A DNA stretch of 64,000 bases, from assembly GCF_049306965.1 (NCBI RefSeq), contig NC_133193.1:6977501-7041500 (forward strand). Direction: 5' to 3'. A program made the position numbers and the translations under genes. The stretch comes from Danio rerio (taxonomy: Eukaryota > Chordata > Actinopteri > Cypriniformes > Danionidae). Below are positions 11,510 through 23,327 of the stretch, in pieces. The notes under the pieces are model-generated. The model worked only from the letters and a program-made list of their open reading frames with translations. It was not told where the DNA came from and searched no databases. How positions within the stretch are numbered: position 1 is the first letter of the stretch; every line of letters begins with the position of its first letter.

Positions 11510-12170
11510 TTACGACGTAGGATTCGAAACACCCAGGTCACATGACTAAGGTGATTCCAAACACCAGGTCATATGACTAAGGTGATTCCAAACACCCAAG
11601 TCACATGACTAAGATGATTCCAAACACCCAGGTCATGAACTAAGGTGATTCGAAACACCCAGTTCACTTGACTAAGGTGATTCGAAACACCAGGTCATGA
11701 ACTAAGGTGATTCAAAACACTTGGGTCACTTAACTAAAGTGATTCCAAACACCCAGTTCACTTGACTAAGGTGATTTGAAAAACCCAGGTCATGAACTAA
11801 CGTGATTCGAAACACCCAGTTCACTTGACTAAGGTGATTCGAAACACCAGGTCATGAACTAAGGTGATTCAAAACACTTGGGTCACTTAACTAAAGTGAT
11901 TCCAAACACCCAGTTCACTTGACTAAGGTGATTTGAAAAACCCAGGTCATGAACTAACGTGATTCGAAACACCCAGTTCACTTGACTAAGGTGATTCGAA
12001 ACACCAGGTCATGAACTAAGGTGATTCAAAACACTTGGGTCACTTAACTAAGGTGATTCCAAACACCCAGTTCACTTGACTAAGGTGATTTGAAAAACCC
12101 AGGTCATGAACTAAGGTGATTCTAAGGTGATTCGAAACACCCAGGTCACGTGGCTAAAGCGATTCGAAGC
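11510..12170 (+). repeat. Minisatellite: ~31-bp units in a 157-bp higher-order repeat
   Basis: Units of about 31 bp read AAGGTGATTCGAAACACCCA followed by a short variable GGTCATGAACT or GTTCACTTGACT tail. From 11647 a block of five diverged units recurs at 11804 and 11961, exactly 157 bp apart each time, giving three higher-order copies that are nearly identical. The 5' and 3' edge units are more diverged, the usual picture of a tandem array growing from its middle. Confidence 0.9.
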
Positions 12171-12725
12171 ATTGCTCATTTCAGAAGTGTTTCGAGACCT
12201 GGTGAAACTGCATTTGACTGACAGGGTTTAAAAAAATCATGTAGGCTAGTGGACCGCACATGTGCACACTCTCACCTAAAGTTTGAATCCCGACTTGCAC
12301 AAATACTCTGAAATTATGACTTGATGTATTTATTAATGTTACTTTTTTATGAATAAAACAAGACATATTTATTCACAAAGTGTTCATTCTGATGTCAGAC
12401 CAATGTTAAAACAAAATATGTTACAAGAACAGAGCATTTTAAAAACTAACATCTATAGCTGCATCTCCCTGATTTCGAACTTAATATGTCTGCATGCAGT
12501 CATGAACTCACCGCTTCATTAATCATTCGAAACCTCAGCTCTACAAAGTGGGGTTAATACCTCAATTTCTTAACAGTTTCTTTGCTGAAGCTGTTCCAGA
12601 GCAATACATAAAAATGACCACTAGGTGTCACTGTGGAGACAAAGTTCAAAACGTTTCATAGCTTCGACACATTTGCTTCGACTGTTTTAGTGTTTGACTG
12701 TAAGCTTTGCTTTGCCCACCCCTAG

Positions 12726-12945
12726 CTACCACTCTGAGAGAGTGTTGAGCGTTTGATGCAAGAACAAAAACACTTTGCTTACCTGAATGGCCGACCCTGT
12801 TTTCTTCTTCCTGGGTTTTGGCACCAGTTTAATACAATTTGTCTAATATGAAGGAAGAAGTAGACAGGGTTGGCTATTCAGGTATGTAAAGTGTTTATTT
12901 TGTTTTTGCATCAAACGCTCAACACTCTCTCCGAGTTCTCGGTAG
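12726..12945. repeat. Inverted repeat (hairpin) inside the foldback element
   Basis: The left arm GAGAGTGTTGAGCGTTTGAT through ACCCTGTTTTCTTCTTCC is mirrored by GGAAGAAGTAGACAGGGTTG through ATCAAACGCTCAACACTCTC. Arms are about 80 bp and the loop about 45 bp. It marks a second palindromic core within the element. Confidence 0.8.
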
Positions 12946-13002
12946 CTTCTCAACTGGCCCGTCTTCTCACTTAAAAAGCGTCTCTCCAACCCAATCACTA
13001 AC

Positions 13003-13672
13003 TACGTTTACATGGACATCAGTCATCGAAATATTTGCCTTAATCTAAATAAGACAATAATATGATGGTGTTCACATGAGTTGCTTTTTTCATGATCCCG
13101 TTTTACCTGTTATAGCACATAGATCGTTTAACGTCATTGTGTCAACACGCTATCCACGTTTTATTCGAGTTTTATTATTAATTTTTTGACTTTAACAGCA
13201 GTTCGGCCGTTTTATTTTCATTCAGGAACATTTCATGTATGCCCCCCATGACAAACTGAGGTATTGGAAACGAGTACGAAGTAAGGTCTGGTGGAGGTGT
13301 GTGGTTTTAATGGAATTTGATACCGCACACCAACTGGAAGAAAAAGAAACCTTCTCAGTGTGGGTGTCTGTGCTCTTTCACTGACTTGGTAGGTGCAGAG
13401 AATAGTGTAAAACATCAATGTTTATATGGACTATCCTGTCGCAAAATGCAGCGAAAATCCTACAGGACGGTAATAGTTTGAGGTGTTTGCATGTGTGTAC
13501 TGCACTTCAATAATGTGACTAAAATGGGCATACTCCACATGTCTTAGCTCGATTATGACCTTAATCAGATTAAACTCATCAAAAATCTCTGTTTACATGG
13601 TAGACTCTTAATCACAGTATTGTCTTAATCGTATTAAAATCGGATTATTGAGGTCCACGTAAACATACTGAT
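13003..13672. mobile_element. Nested TIR element (GTTTACRTGGACMTCA ends)
   Basis: The left end GTTTACATGGACATCAGTCA and the complement of the right end GTTTACGTGGACCTCAATAA are inverted, and the similarity continues as ATTAAGACAATA words. It interrupts the right arm of the foldback element. Its interior shares 13009-13260 with 7570-7690. No coding content. Confidence 0.65.
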
Positions 13673-13960
13673 AGAGAAAAAACAGGTGTTAATCATAACT
13701 TTGATTACCCTACTTTTCCAGCCGCTGGACTCATAACCCGCTCTCCAGGGTTGCAGGGTGTTCGCCCACTCCTTTACCGCCACAAACATTTTAAATGTAA
13801 AGAACTAAAAACACGCAATTATAAAAAGTCAGATATTGTGATTATATAAACTCTCAGGAAAGATTTCAAGATTTTAAGAATTGTAAGTTCTAAAATTTAG
13901 TTTTTAAATCACAATTCAGATTTTTCTGTTTGTTTTTCTAAGAAATGCATGTTTGCCAAC

Positions 13961-15370
13961 TAAGGGTGCTTTCACACCTTCACTTTTGTTTCCGAACTTT
14001 TCCCTAGTTAGCACAGTTCGTTTGGCATATGTGAAACCAGCAATCGCGCTCGGATCCACGCCAAAACAATCGATCCGAGATCACCTGAATGTAGTCTCGG
14101 CTACATTCATTAAATTAACATCGGAGTGGATTGATTGTAGTGAGAAAGCAATACAATCTGATCCAGGCTATGTCACAGTGTATTATGGATATGTAATGTA
14201 TAATAGATGGATATGTTGAAGTCAAATTTATTAGCCCCGCTTTGAATTATTTATTTTAAATATTTTCCAAATGTTTAACAGAGCAAGTAAATTTTCACAG
14301 TATGTCTGATAATATTTTTCTTCTGGAGAAAGTCTTATTTGTTTTATTTCGGCTAGAATAAAGGAAGTTTAAAAAAAAATAATAACCATTTTAAGGTCAA
14401 TTATTAGCCCCTTTAAGCTATATTTTTTCCATAGTCTACAAAACAAACCATTGTTATATAATAACTTGCCTAATTAACCAAGTTAAGTCTTTAAATGTCA
14501 CTTTAAGCTGTATAGAAGTGTCCAGAAATTAGTTATTAAAACTTTTATGTTAAGAAATGTGTAAAAAAAAAAAAACTTCTCTACCTTAAACAGAAATTGG
14601 GGAAAAAATAAACAGGGGGGCTAATAATTCTGACTTCAACTGTATATGGGTATATGAATAGAGTATCATGAGTAGGGCGGGATGTCATTCCTTCCAGTAT
14701 TAGAGCGTTTCATGTCGAATACGAAAGTGACAGCATGTTAACTATTAACGAGAGCTGTTTATCCGTTAAGAAAATTGACTGAACAGCAGTTGTTTATCTG
14801 TTATTTCTCTCTATAAGGTAAAGCCTATAATGCATAAGCCAAGGCTCTGTATAAGAACTTCTTACCTCTAATTTTGAAATGGTGACAGATATCGTAACCA
14901 AAAATAAATCAAAGCGCAGCTATTTACTTATAATGTCTTATTGCTCATCATCATAAATTAAAATAAGTACGCAGGATCTGGATGGAGACCTGGTGCAGTG
15001 CAATCTGAGCTGAATCCAATGCTTTTTAATGCTCTCACCTAACCCCACCTGTCAAAGTCACGTCACTTACTCAATTAAGTGCATTGTGTCTGACATTGCA
15101 TCGCTGAGAGATGCAATCTCAGCTTGCATCATAAAGGCTGCATCCAGATACTATTGTGACAGCTGAGTGTGACTCTGCACAATAAACCCTGAAACTCTGA
15201 CTAATGTGAGGAGAGTTTGCTCACACGTGACTTGTTTTAGCTGTTTTGGTCCATTTGGAAACTTTGCCATGTGAAAGCAAACCGCACCAAGAACAAGAAT
15301 AAACATTGAACCGAAACAAGGATTAAAATTGTTACAAAAGAATTGAATCGCAGGTGTAAAAGCACCCTTA
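13961..15370. mobile_element. Non-autonomous TIR element (AGGGTGCTTTYACACCT ends)
   Basis: The left end TAAGGGTGCTTTCACACCTT and the complement of the right end (TAAGGGTGCTTTTACACCTG) are inverted over nearly 20 bases. Flanks allow a TA duplication. Both ends continue with related CAATTC/GGTTTGC-type words. It is interrupted by a Tc1-like MITE at 14213-14642. Short open frames at both ends are the inverted repeat read in translation, not genes. Confidence 0.7.
14213..14642. mobile_element. Tc1-like MITE, full-length copy
   Basis: Ends TGTTGAAGTCAAATTTATTAG and the complement of CTAATAATTCTGACTTCAACTG are inverted and match the window's CAGTTGAAGTCAGAATTATTAG consensus. TA follows the right end. 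The CAGTTGAAGTC start is the hallmark of Tc1/mariner fish elements. It is nested in the element at 13961-15370 and is therefore the younger of the two. Confidence 0.8.
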
Positions 15371-15672
15371 GATTTACAAGATGCCAATCTGAGGAACTTC
15401 TGAGGAAAGACGTTGGCATTTGCATTAATTTCTTTGTAAAATATTGAAATAGTTTATAATTCAAAGAATATTATTTCCTTTTGATTTAAGTGTGAGATAT
15501 GAGCCGGACACTTCCTTGTGAGATTTACCCGTGACTAATCCAGCTGCGTTATCTTTAGTGCATTAGCTAAATGAAGCCATTCTAAGATCATCTCGTCTTC
15601 ATGTATTGTAGAAATAATAATAAGAGCCTCATTTAAAGAGCTTGAATGGATGATGTGACTCTCTCTTTTTCT

Positions 15673-15761
<89 letters not shown>

Positions 15762-16215
15762 AATTCTTACAATGACCTTAGGCTGCTCTACATAAAGACA
15801 AATCACATCATGGCATACATAATTAAAGTATGTCCTCCTGAGCCAGACACTCTAATTAACGTGTAGATTAGTAATTAAATGCGCTGCAGTAAAAGGAGGC
15901 GTCGTGGATGTGTATCATCCATTTGTGCTGCACAATGCACAGATGTTGACTATCTCTTGTGTTTTCTACTGTGTTTCTCGTCTTGGCTTTTATTGGTCTG
16001 CTTTTAACTTTCGCTTAAAGAACGGTTTCATGGTGACCACTACGATTTCATCATATAAAGCTGGAACTCGTTGAGCTGGATTGACAATGTAGTGCAACTC
16101 TCTAAGGGAATCTCACAAAACCTGTTGAGGACATCCTTGAGTCAAATTAAAAGATCATTTATTTAATTACATTTTGCGTAAAGACAGGGCGACCAAAATT
16201 ATATTTAATTAAATG
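15371..16215. repeat. Unique-looking spacer with (TA)n(TG)n microsatellite
   Basis: A TA run at about 15677-15744 passes into TG repeats up to 15762. The rest of the stretch is ordinary AT-rich DNA in which I recognise no gene, RNA or transposon ends. Confidence 0.7.
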
Positions 16216-17015
16216 TATGCACTACCTGACAAAAGTCTTGTCGTATATCTCGTAATAATGTGATTTGCAAAAGTGGGAGAAGATGGATTTTTACATCTGT
16301 TGAGCTGCATCCCAATCATCACAAATACTGCAGAAGACATACTGTCACCCACATGGACCCAAGATTCTCAGAGAAATCAGTCAAGTTTGGTGAAGGAAAA
16401 ATCATGGTTTGGGGTTACATTCAGTATCTGCAGAGTGGATGGCAACATCAGCAGCCTGAGGTATCAAGACATTTGTGCTGCCCATTACATTACAAACCAC
16501 AGGAGAGGGCAAATTCTTCAGCAGGATAGCGCTCCTTCTCATACTTCCACATCAAACTTCCTGAAAACAAAGAAGGTCAAGGTGCTCTAGGATTGGCCAG
16601 CCCAGTCACCAGATATGAACATTATTAAGCATGTCTGAGGTATAATGAAAAAGGAAGCATTGAAGATGAATCCAAAGAATCTTGATGAACTCTGGGAGTC
16701 CTGTAGGAACACTTTCTTTGCCATTCCAGATGACTTTATTAATCAGTTATTTGAGTCATTGCAGAGATGTATGGATGCAGTCCTCCAAGCTCACAGGACA
16801 TGACTTTATATTCTATACTGGACATTATTTCTGTGAAGTGACAAGACTTTTGTCTAAACAAAGTCAGACCTTACTGTTCTAATCCGTTTGTTAAGTGTGA
16901 CGTCACACGAAGGGGGTTCCGGGTCCAAGCGCTCTATGAAACTGAATGGGGAGACTCATCAAATGCTAATAAAAAACGTTTACAAAGCGATGTAATACTT
17001 TCGAAAATTCAATCG

Positions 17016-17093
<78 letters not shown>

Positions 17094-17510
17094 ATGCCTA
17101 ATATCTAATGGCCAGAGAGTGATAGATTTTTTTAGAAATTGTTAACATTTTGGTATTTGTGATGCAGCAAGCCAAGAGATTGTTATGTACACTATGACTT
17201 TATATAAAATTCACTTTAATGTGTGATATCAATTATTTAAAAGTCATAAACAAGTATTTTGTCAATTCAAATGAGTGGTGGCTTGCACCCGGAAACAGTA
17301 TTACATATGTCACTAACACGTCACCACTTAACAAGCGGATTAATTAATTAAAAAATCAAGGCTTGATCATTTTATTTTGGTAAAATAAGCCTAATCTAGA
17401 GGCCTTTGCCTTCCATTTAAGCCACTTCTGTTACCAAATGATCAACTAGAAGTCACATTATTATTTGTTGTTCCTAAAATTTTGATAGGTGACAAGACTT
17501 GTCGGGCATA
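16216..17510 (+). mobile_element. Tc1-like transposon, defective, with a nested insertion
   Basis: The left end GACAAAAGTCTTGTCG at about 16228 pairs with the right GTGACAAGACTTGTCGGGCAT ending near 17510. A subterminal CCAAATGATCAACTAGAAGT block matches the copy at 5970. Transposase fragments are [38 protein letters not shown] (a DDE-domain block with the D of QDSAPSHT), [11 protein letters not shown] and [11 protein letters not shown]. The reading frame is broken by stops and the N-terminal DNA-binding part is absent, so it is dead. It is interrupted at 16884-17338. Confidence 0.85.
16884..17338. mobile_element. TIR element nested in the Tc1 copy, with (TA)n core
   Basis: The left CCGTTTGTTAAGTGTGACGT and the complement of the right end (CCGCTTGTTAAGTGGTGACG) are inverted. 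A (TA)n tract occupies 17018-17090. The uninterrupted sequence can be read from the related Tc1 copy around 6540-6560, where the insertion is absent. Confidence 0.75.
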
Positions 17511-17756
17511 GATTAAATTATATATTAATTATATTTACAAATTTAGCCTTTTTTTTCCTCAGAGTGAAGTTTATTTATAAACTAATTTCGAGAGGATCAC
17601 TTGCTTATGATTGATCACAGCCGGACCCGCATTATTCAATTTATGATTCACCAATCAGACGATTCCTAAGCCACTATAAATACCCTGAGTTATATAACAG
17701 CCGTCTTCGTTTTAAAGAATTCCCTTTTCCACCCCTACTCCTTCTCCTTTCCTAGA

Positions 17757-18182
17757 TGGGTGGCACTGTGGCCCAGAGGTTAGCACTGTTGCCTCACAGC
17801 AAGAATGCCACTTGTTATAGTCCTTACCTAGCCAGCCGACGTTTCTGTGCGGAGTTTACACATTCTCCCTGTGCTCACGTGGGGTTCCCCGGTTTCTTCC
17901 AACTGTCCAAAAACATGCAACTTAAGTTAATTGACTAATCGAAATCGGCACCATAGACATGCTCCTAGTAAATAGTTATCTCTATAAGAGCAATCACTGT
18001 ATGTCCATTAGCTCCTACAGCAGGGGAGTTCTCAAGATCTACCTGAGCTCAAACTCCCCTCTCGCATTGCAAACGGGAGGGAGCCCCAGGCTCGAGGATC
18101 TTATGAGCTCAGGGCTCTCTCCCAGGACAGCATGCCAAACAAGCTTTATAATCAATCATCAGCTAAGTGTGAACTCTTGAAA
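17757..18182 (+). mobile_element. DANA-related SINE, variant 3' half
   Basis: The tRNA-like head GGTGGCACTGTGGCCCAGAG and TTAGCACTGTTGCCTCACAG, then GGAGTTTACACATTCTCCC, matches the DANA head seen at 30274 and 63692. After TGTCCAAAAACATGCAACTT the 3' half departs from DANA and runs through CTACAGCAGGGGAGTTCTC. The B box is decayed (no GGTTCGA core). I take it as a DANA-headed composite or older subfamily. Confidence 0.6.
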
Positions 18183-20410
18183 TTGGGGTGAGACATAATC
18201 TTGCAATGAATCATATTCGAATTTTGGGGAATAAAGTCAGAATTTCAATTATATTTATGTAAGTCAAGATATTTTTGTCTCAAGTCTGGTTTGCATCTTT
18301 CAATTTTGATCTCTGGTAAGAGTCATAACTGAAAAATAATAACACTAAAAGAGAAAAAAAAGTATAAATTTTGGGATTTATATGTCCAATTGTAAGCTAC
18401 AAATGACAAAAATATCATTTAAAAAGTAAGAATTACAAGAAACTCAGACTTGAGTTTATATTTCACAATATTTAGTTTAAAAACGTGTAAGACTGCATTT
18501 ACAGGAATACTCAAGTCTCAAGATATAAATTTAGTGTGGGGAACTCTGTGTTTTTTTTATCTTGCCATTTCAAGTTTTAAACTTGCAAGTGTGAAAACAA
18601 AATCAGATCTGGAGTACAGAAATTGGTAAATGACATATAAACTTGCAAATAAATCCGCAGTACTAAAGGAAAAAAGTTAGAATATCGGAAATTAAATTGT
18701 GACTACTAATTCAGATTAAATGATTGTCCTGCATGTCATCAACCGGCTTTGTCAGACTTGCGCTTCTGTACATTTAGAATAGTTGTTTTTACCATTTTGT
18801 TTATAAAAAATTGAATTAAAACTATCATAAAAAATAAGGGCAGTACGTGAGAATTATATCACAGCACTAAAAAAATCCTCTTTAGATAGTTGTAGCTAGT
18901 TTTAAGAGGCTTTGACAACCACTCCAGTTTTACCAACCAGGATAATGTTTTGCATACGTTTACAATGTTCATTTGAATATGCGAAGATGCTTTATTTCTG
19001 GTATCACAGCCAATTAAAAAAAAGTCCAGGGTACAATATTAGACACAATATTTCAAAAAAATAAAATAAAAACGTCTGAGGTCAGTTTTACTTAATAAAA
19101 TCAGTGTTCCTGTATCAGTTACACGCAGTAAACATCGGTGAATTCAGTGAACTGATGAGCTTTGAGGCCAATCACAGTCATTTCTGTTGAGCATGTGAAC
19201 ACAAGGCCAAATCAGCCCAAGAATATAGTTTTTTACAATATTTTAACACTGATATGGAAAGATTAAAGTCATTCTGAACCAGATTAATGATTTAAAAGTG
19301 TGTTACTCTGCCATTTAATATAAGTGTAAATCCAGCATTTTGTTTATGTGATGATGAGTAATGAATTTGTGTGCCAATTTTTTTTTAGTTGTGCATCGTT
19401 TATGCAATGAATTTTTACACATTCCCTGGTCATCATCATCCTATTATTATTGATTATTGTTGAGATTATCATACAAAACAATGCAGACGGTTCATGCGGC
19501 GTAACTCGGATTGAACCAGAGTGGCTTGGCGTAATTTATTTTTATTCTAAAGAGACGTTTCTCGAACACTATGAGCTGTAAAGGGAATTTGTATATGCGC
19601 AAAATCCCTCAAGATCACGTTTTGAATCTGAAATGAGACTATTTGCCTTTTATCAGCACATAAATAAGAATGTATCTCATGCTTTTTTTTATACCTTGTT
19701 TTGATCGGGTAGAAGAGGGACATCGTTTGCATTAGAATAATTAGGGTTTTTGCATTCTGTGCTATTATTACTACTGCAACAGTATTCGCCTGACCTCAAC
19801 TCTTTTTTTTTTTTTTTTCAGACATGTTTAAAACTCGTAATTCTAGATATTACTTGACTGTAAAGGCTGGGGGACGTCTGCTCTTAAATGACCTTCGTTA
19901 ACCTCAAATCTATAGCATTAGGGGTTCAACTATTGCATATGCTATCAGACCTTTTGAAAAAAATGTATTGGAGGTGATTAGTCGGAAATCATCCCAAAAA
20001 AGAAATAGAAATTGTTAACTTTGACTCCAACGTTCAATCTTCCCCCACTTTAGATCTTCAGTGCTGCAGATTTGTGCGAGCGAAAACGGGTTGAAGCGGA
20101 TTTGTGCAGTGTGAACTTGTTGGAAACGGGGCACAGAAGCAAAGGATATGGAATTGTGTCTGTGATAAATGGTGTAAACAAATATCATTCTGATACTTTC
20201 AGGTGTTATGATGTTCTTATGTAAAGTTCTTTTACATAATAAAGTCATTAGATTTAAAAGTCACCAAGCTTGCGTTTGTTTGAAATGTTATTGCAATTTA
20301 AAATAGCCGTTTTTATATTTTAAATGGAGGATTTCTGGGATGCAAAGCCGAGTTTTCAGCATCATTACATGCAATGTGCAATTAACATAAAAAATAAATG
20401 TAATTAATGT
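18183..20410. other. Gene-free AT-rich spacer
   Basis: I see no exon, RNA or complete transposon. The segment 19040-19215 is an interspersed repeat: its complement recurs at about 25595-25765 in nip7 intron 3 (shared words CCAATCACAGTCATTTCTGT and TGAGCATGTGAACACAA). A poly-T of 17 lies near 19803-19819. Everything else looks single-copy within the window. Confidence 0.5.
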
Positions 20411-21471
20411 TACACTCTAAAAAACACGGGGTTATTTTTTAACCCAAATCTTAGGTTGAGGCATTTGGGTCATTTTTGGGGGTTATTTTCAGAGTCTTGG
20501 GTAGTTTCAACCCAGCTCTTTGGGTCAAATCAACTCACAGCAGGGGCTGACTGGGATACCACATATTATGTACTAATTTGTTTAAATGCAATGAAAATAG
20601 TGTAACATAAACGCAGATTCCTTGAGTTTTCAGATCATTAAAATGAGATTTATGCTCATGGCAGTCCTTAGTCGGACCGTTCTGAATTAAAAAATGTATT
20701 ATTAGCACCTTTTGTACACCTGTAATCAAAGCTGCACATCCCCTACTGTATTTCAGTGATGCCGAGTCAAAACAACACAATTGCTGGGTCATCTTTTGCT
20801 AGCATTTTTGGATTAAATAAACTATTTTAAAGAGCCCATATTATACATGAAATAGGGTCATATCTTGGTTGTAAGGGTCTCCAACAACAGTCTAATATGC
20901 ATGCAAGGTCAAAAAACACTTTCATGGTCTTATAATCTGCATTTATTTTTACCTAATTATCGCAGCGACTCCTGTATGAATCGTCCAGTGATTCATTTGT
21001 TCCCAAACCCCTCCTTAGCGCGAAGCTAATCTGCGCTGATTGGACCGATGACAGTCTGTCGCGATTGGTCGACTGCCTTCAGTCAGAGAGGGAAATGGCC
21101 AATAGCTAATCAGCAATTTAAAAAGTAATCACAGTTCATACACGCTCGATAGTGTAGGCGTGGATTTTAGCTGCCACACTATGGCGAGTGGAGAGTGCCA
21201 CGGATAACCGAACGAAGGAGACAGTCGTGTACTCGCCATACCACACACACACAAAAACACACACACACCTCCGGATGACAACGCTCCCGCTTCAGCCCGC
21301 ACCCGCCAGGTTTTAGCCTGAGAACCAGCTCCGTTTTCTGCCCGCCGCGTCCGATCCCGCTAGAGCGGAGAACACAACCAAATATCACCCAGTATACAGT
21401 CCAGACAGCCAAGCTGTCTGTATAAAAACACACACACAGCACAAAGTACACAAAGCTCGTTCGTTCGTTCG

Positions 21472-21513
<42 letters not shown>

Positions 21514-21962
21514 GCGCCAGATTTCTGCGGCGCGGGAATAAATTTCCGAATAAATCGCGGGAGCAGAACTCTAGCACGGAGCTCCATAAACAAGCAGCAC
21601 GCGTCGCGTTTTTAACGTGACTTTGCACGCGATAAGATAATATATCCAGTTAACCTGATACAGTACACGCGGTTACAAGTAACAAATCACAACTAAATAC
21701 ATTTGCAAGCTATAGTAAACGAGGCAACAACTTTAACCGCACGTACTTACACTTGAGAAATGGAAGAAACCCATCCTGACGTCCATCAGTTACTCTTTAC
21801 TGATCCTTCCTTTAACAAACTCAGATGAAGTATTCTTTGTAGCATGTAGCTTCCAGAAGTTTCCAACTGCTTGGTTATAATGCTGATGTTTCATCTTTGG
21901 GTAGAGACTCAATATAATGTCCATCTGCAGTGTTACTTTAATCGACCGGCATGTTTGTGTGC

Positions 21963-21994
<32 letters not shown>

Positions 21995-22457
21995 CTGGGT
22001 TTCTGCGTCAGAGGGCGGGGCCTCAGGTTTGAAATCTCCCGGGTTTGCGCGTGCACGTGAATAACTTGGTTTCGTTCGTACGTCATGGCGAAACACCTAA
22101 TGAGTCGGTATCAAGGCGACTCGTTTGAAGCACTATGAGTCGACTCTTTTATAGATGAATCAACCGTTTTAAACACTGTACTCTTACAGATTTAAGCCTT
22201 AGCTGGATACTTCACTTCACTTAGAGCTGTGTTACACACTACATGGAGGGGAATTTTCAAAAACCCATAATATGGGCTCTTTAAGTAAAAATAACCAATT
22301 ATTGGGTAGAAAAACAACCCATTTATGATGTTAAAAATAACCCTATTACTTGGGTTAATTTAACCCCTGAGGTGTTCTGTCCCATATTTACCCAGCAGTA
22401 GGGTTAAAAACAAACCAAATTTGGGTAGTTTTTAACCCTGTGTTTTTATGTGAGTAG
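20411..22457. mobile_element. Outer TIR element (AAAAACACRGGGTTA ends)
   Basis: The left end ACTCTAAAAAACACGGGGTT and the complement of the right end (ACTCACATAAAAACACAGGG) are inverted and go on with many TTTAACCC/GGGTTA words on both sides (20433-20525 and 22295-22440). The 1450-bp TTAA element at 20831-22280 is inserted in it. No coding content. The superfamily is not assigned. Confidence 0.55.
20831..22280 (+). mobile_element. TTAA-target non-autonomous DNA transposon, copy 1
   Basis: The element is 1450 bp, flanked by TTAA on both sides (20827-20830, 22281-22284). It starts AGAGCCCATATTATACATG and ends CATAATATGGGCTCT, giving inverted termini. TTAA targets are known for piggyBac and Kolobok elements; I cannot decide between them. 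The interior has (CT)n at 21470-21511 and (GT)n at 21972-21993. An inverted sister copy lies at 50063-51512. A 149-codon minus-strand frame here is driven by the (GA)n run and shows no domain. Confidence 0.85.
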
Positions 22458-22870
22458 ACCCACATGGAATCTGTGCGCGCTCAATTCTGCAGATTTCCAG
22501 CCCATCGAGTCTATTTACTTGTTTAAATGGGTGTATGTTTGTATTTTGTCAGTTTTGAAAGTAATTTCCGTGATATTGACTATTGAAAATGTTCATATGA
22601 TTAATTTACAATGCAGTTTGTAGAGTAAGATTTAGTTTAGTCTTTTACTGGATATACTATATGAGAGACTTGCTTTGGTTACAAAGTAACTGTATCTAAT
22701 TGGATTTGCATTGTAAACTTTAAATACAAGTTAAAAAAGGATTATTGTTTATTTCATATATTAAGTTATTAGCTATGATACTCCCAAAATCAGTCTGCAT
22801 AAATCTACAGATTTTAACAAAATTCTGTGCAGAAATGGCAAAAAAAGTTGCCATTTTGATTCTGTCTAGC
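22458..22870 (+). repeat. Interspersed repeat, also in cog8 intron 2 (inverted)
   Basis: GGAATCTGTGCGCGCTCAAT, ATTGGATTTGCATTGTAAAC and GTCTGCATAAATCTACAGAT recur as complements at about 34800-35030 and 36040-36090. It is probably a piece of a DNA element with ends I could not define. Confidence 0.5.
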
Positions 22871-22894
22871 CTAGTCATGAGTTATGAATTTGTT

Positions 22895-23327
22895 TAACTG
22901 AGATTTTTTTTAACACATTTCTAAACATAATACGTTTAATAACTCATCTCTAATAACTGATTTATTTTATCTGTCATGATGACAGTACATAATGTTTGAC
23001 TAGATATTTTTCAAGACACAGATACAGCTTAAAGTGACATTTAAAGGCTTAACTAGGTTAATTAGGTTACAAAAAAAAAACAAACAAAAAAACAACAACA
23101 GCTTAACGGGGCTAATACTTTTGACCTTAAAATGGTTCATAAAAAATTCTAAACTGCTTTTATTCTAGCCAAAATAAAACAAATCAGACTTTCTCCAGAA
23201 GAAAAAATATACATTACTGTGAAAATGTCCTTGCTCTGTTAAACATCATTTGGAATATATTTAAAATTGAAAAAATAAATATAATAATCATAATTCAAAG
23301 GGGGGCTAATAATTCTGACTTCAACTG
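22895..23327 (+). mobile_element. Tc1-like MITE, left end lost
   Basis: It contains AAAGTGACATTTAAAGGCTT, the CTCCAGAAGAAAAAATAT block and the intact right terminus GGGGGGCTAATAATTCTGAC to CAACTG. The first 60 or so bases of the consensus are missing. Confidence 0.75.

Larger units (their letters stand above)
11244..13783. mobile_element. Foldback-type DNA element with long inverted arms
   Basis: The left arm (11244-11400: GTGGCAGGGAA, GGAGAGCGGGTTA, GTGGCTGGAAAAG, TTTTTAAGTGAGAAGA) is matched in order by the complement of 13783-13695 plus 13002-12950. The right arm is interrupted by a separate element at 13003-13672. AACATT flanks both outer ends (11238-11243 and 13785-13790), a possible target duplication. 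The interior contains a minisatellite (11510-12170) and a second inverted repeat (12726-12945). There is no transposase, so this is a non-autonomous foldback element. Confidence 0.7.

Noticed and set aside
11510-12170. Direct repeats resembling a CRISPR array
   Set aside because: Repeats and the intervening segments are both repetitive, the 157-bp order is a minisatellite, and the DNA is from a vertebrate.
17600-17756. Possible promoter or LTR edge (CACTATAAATACC) before the DANA-like SINE
   Set aside because: A TATA-like box alone; I could not find paired ends, a primer-binding site or a transcript start.
21179-21628. 149-codon minus-strand frame, partly shared with 50709-51207
   Set aside because: It lies inside the TTAA element, depends on a (GA)n run giving Arg-Glu repeats, has different lengths and frames in the two copies, and shows no domain.
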